Of a DNA stretch of 60,000 bases, positions 59,848-60,000 are shown piece by piece (position 1 is the first letter of the stretch; every line of letters begins with the position of its first letter). The stretch is from Takakia lepidozioides (taxonomy: Eukaryota; Streptophyta; Takakiopsida; Takakiales; Takakiaceae), in NCBI GenBank assembly GCA_030704615.1, contig CM060731.1, positions 45,758,001 through 45,818,000 of the forward strand. Reading direction: 5' to 3'. Below the pieces are notes generated by a model. That model had not been told where the DNA came from and ran no database searches. It saw only the letters and a list, made by a program, of their open reading frames with translations. Both the position numbers and the translations under genes were made by a program.

Positions 59848-60000
59848 GTAGCGGGATTGTTGTAAGGTGTAGAGTATTGTACATGCCCGTTTTCCTATTG
59901 CCACGTGCCTGTATTATGGCACGTTCCACATCCACCATTTCCAACCCTAAACTCCCCATCTTATTGTGGATTGATATATGGACTGCTATGCTTATAAGCA
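59848..60000. other. Window edge, presumed transposon intron
   Basis: Between the candidate donor at 59848 and the window end I see no coding signal. It should be intron or interior of the CACTA element. Confidence 0.3.

Larger units (their letters stand above)
55457..60000. mobile_element. CACTA (En/Spm-type) DNA transposon, left end; runs off the window
   Basis: The satellite monomer breaks off after GGGTAT and is followed by CACTAGTACAGAAACTGG, the terminal inverted repeat signature of plant CACTA elements. A subterminal hairpin (TTCTCACACATTTTGGTGTGAA) follows. Inside are a minus-strand PF03004-type gene ending only 90 bp from the terminus and a plus-strand frame with a CPCNAC motif like the transposase-associated domain. 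The right terminus is not in the window, so the target-site duplication (expected 3 bp, probably TAT) cannot be seen. Confidence 0.7.

Overview
The window is nuclear DNA from a streptophyte: a land plant, or possibly a charophyte alga. The evidence is five intron-rich housekeeping genes with plant-type architecture, plus plant-type transposable elements (CACTA/PF03004, Ty3/gypsy chromovirus, LINE relics) and satellite DNA. I cannot name the species. The proteins match angiosperm homologues domain by domain but are divergent outside the core domains, and the gypsy relic carries a fungal/moss-like chromodomain ending. Both points hint at a non-seed plant or charophyte, as inference only.

Gene-rich left half (about 2.9-33.1 kb). 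A 12-exon mRNA cap guanine-N7 methyltransferase gene (minus, 2931-9051) lies head to head, across about 1.5 kb, with a 15-exon condensin CAP-G gene (plus, 10553-19230). A 5-exon SUMO E2 gene SCE1 (plus, 20104-23269) follows only 0.9 kb later. After a 5.8 kb gap comes the 8-exon anamorsin/DRE2 gene (plus, 29072-33121), encoding the Fe-S scaffold of cytosolic iron-sulphur assembly. For these four genes all exon phases and GT/AG borders close, giving predicted proteins of 335, 1044, 160 and 344 residues. The first two genes carry LINE 3'-end relics in their introns; the cap methyltransferase gene also carries a tRNA-like SINE.

Repeat-rich middle (about 33-43 kb). It holds an array of roughly 60-bp hairpin units (35.3-36.15 kb), an inverted LTR relic (36.6-36.98 kb), a decayed Ty3/gypsy chromovirus (37.6-40.2 kb), and copies of a 70-bp repeat on both sides in opposite orientation.

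A minus-strand chromatin gene with ARID, ELM2 and SANT domains occupies 43.2-46.9 kb; its 5' end may reach 48.7 kb and is unresolved.

Right end (49-60 kb). A diverged 119-bp tandem array (50.6-51.0 kb) is followed by a second gypsy LTR relic (51.8-52.7 kb), then about 23 copies of a related 120-bp satellite (52.7-55.46 kb). A CACTA-family transposon begins inside a satellite monomer at 55457 and runs past the window edge. It carries a complete-looking 6-exon PF03004-type gene (minus) and the start of a divergent transposase ORF (plus), with LINE fragments lodged in an intron of the former.

The genes do not form a pathway or operon; they are independent nuclear genes for RNA capping, chromosome condensation, SUMOylation, Fe-S assembly and chromatin regulation. 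I found no defence system, gene cluster or new protein family. The most unusual content is the structured repeats and the largely intact CACTA element nested in satellite DNA.
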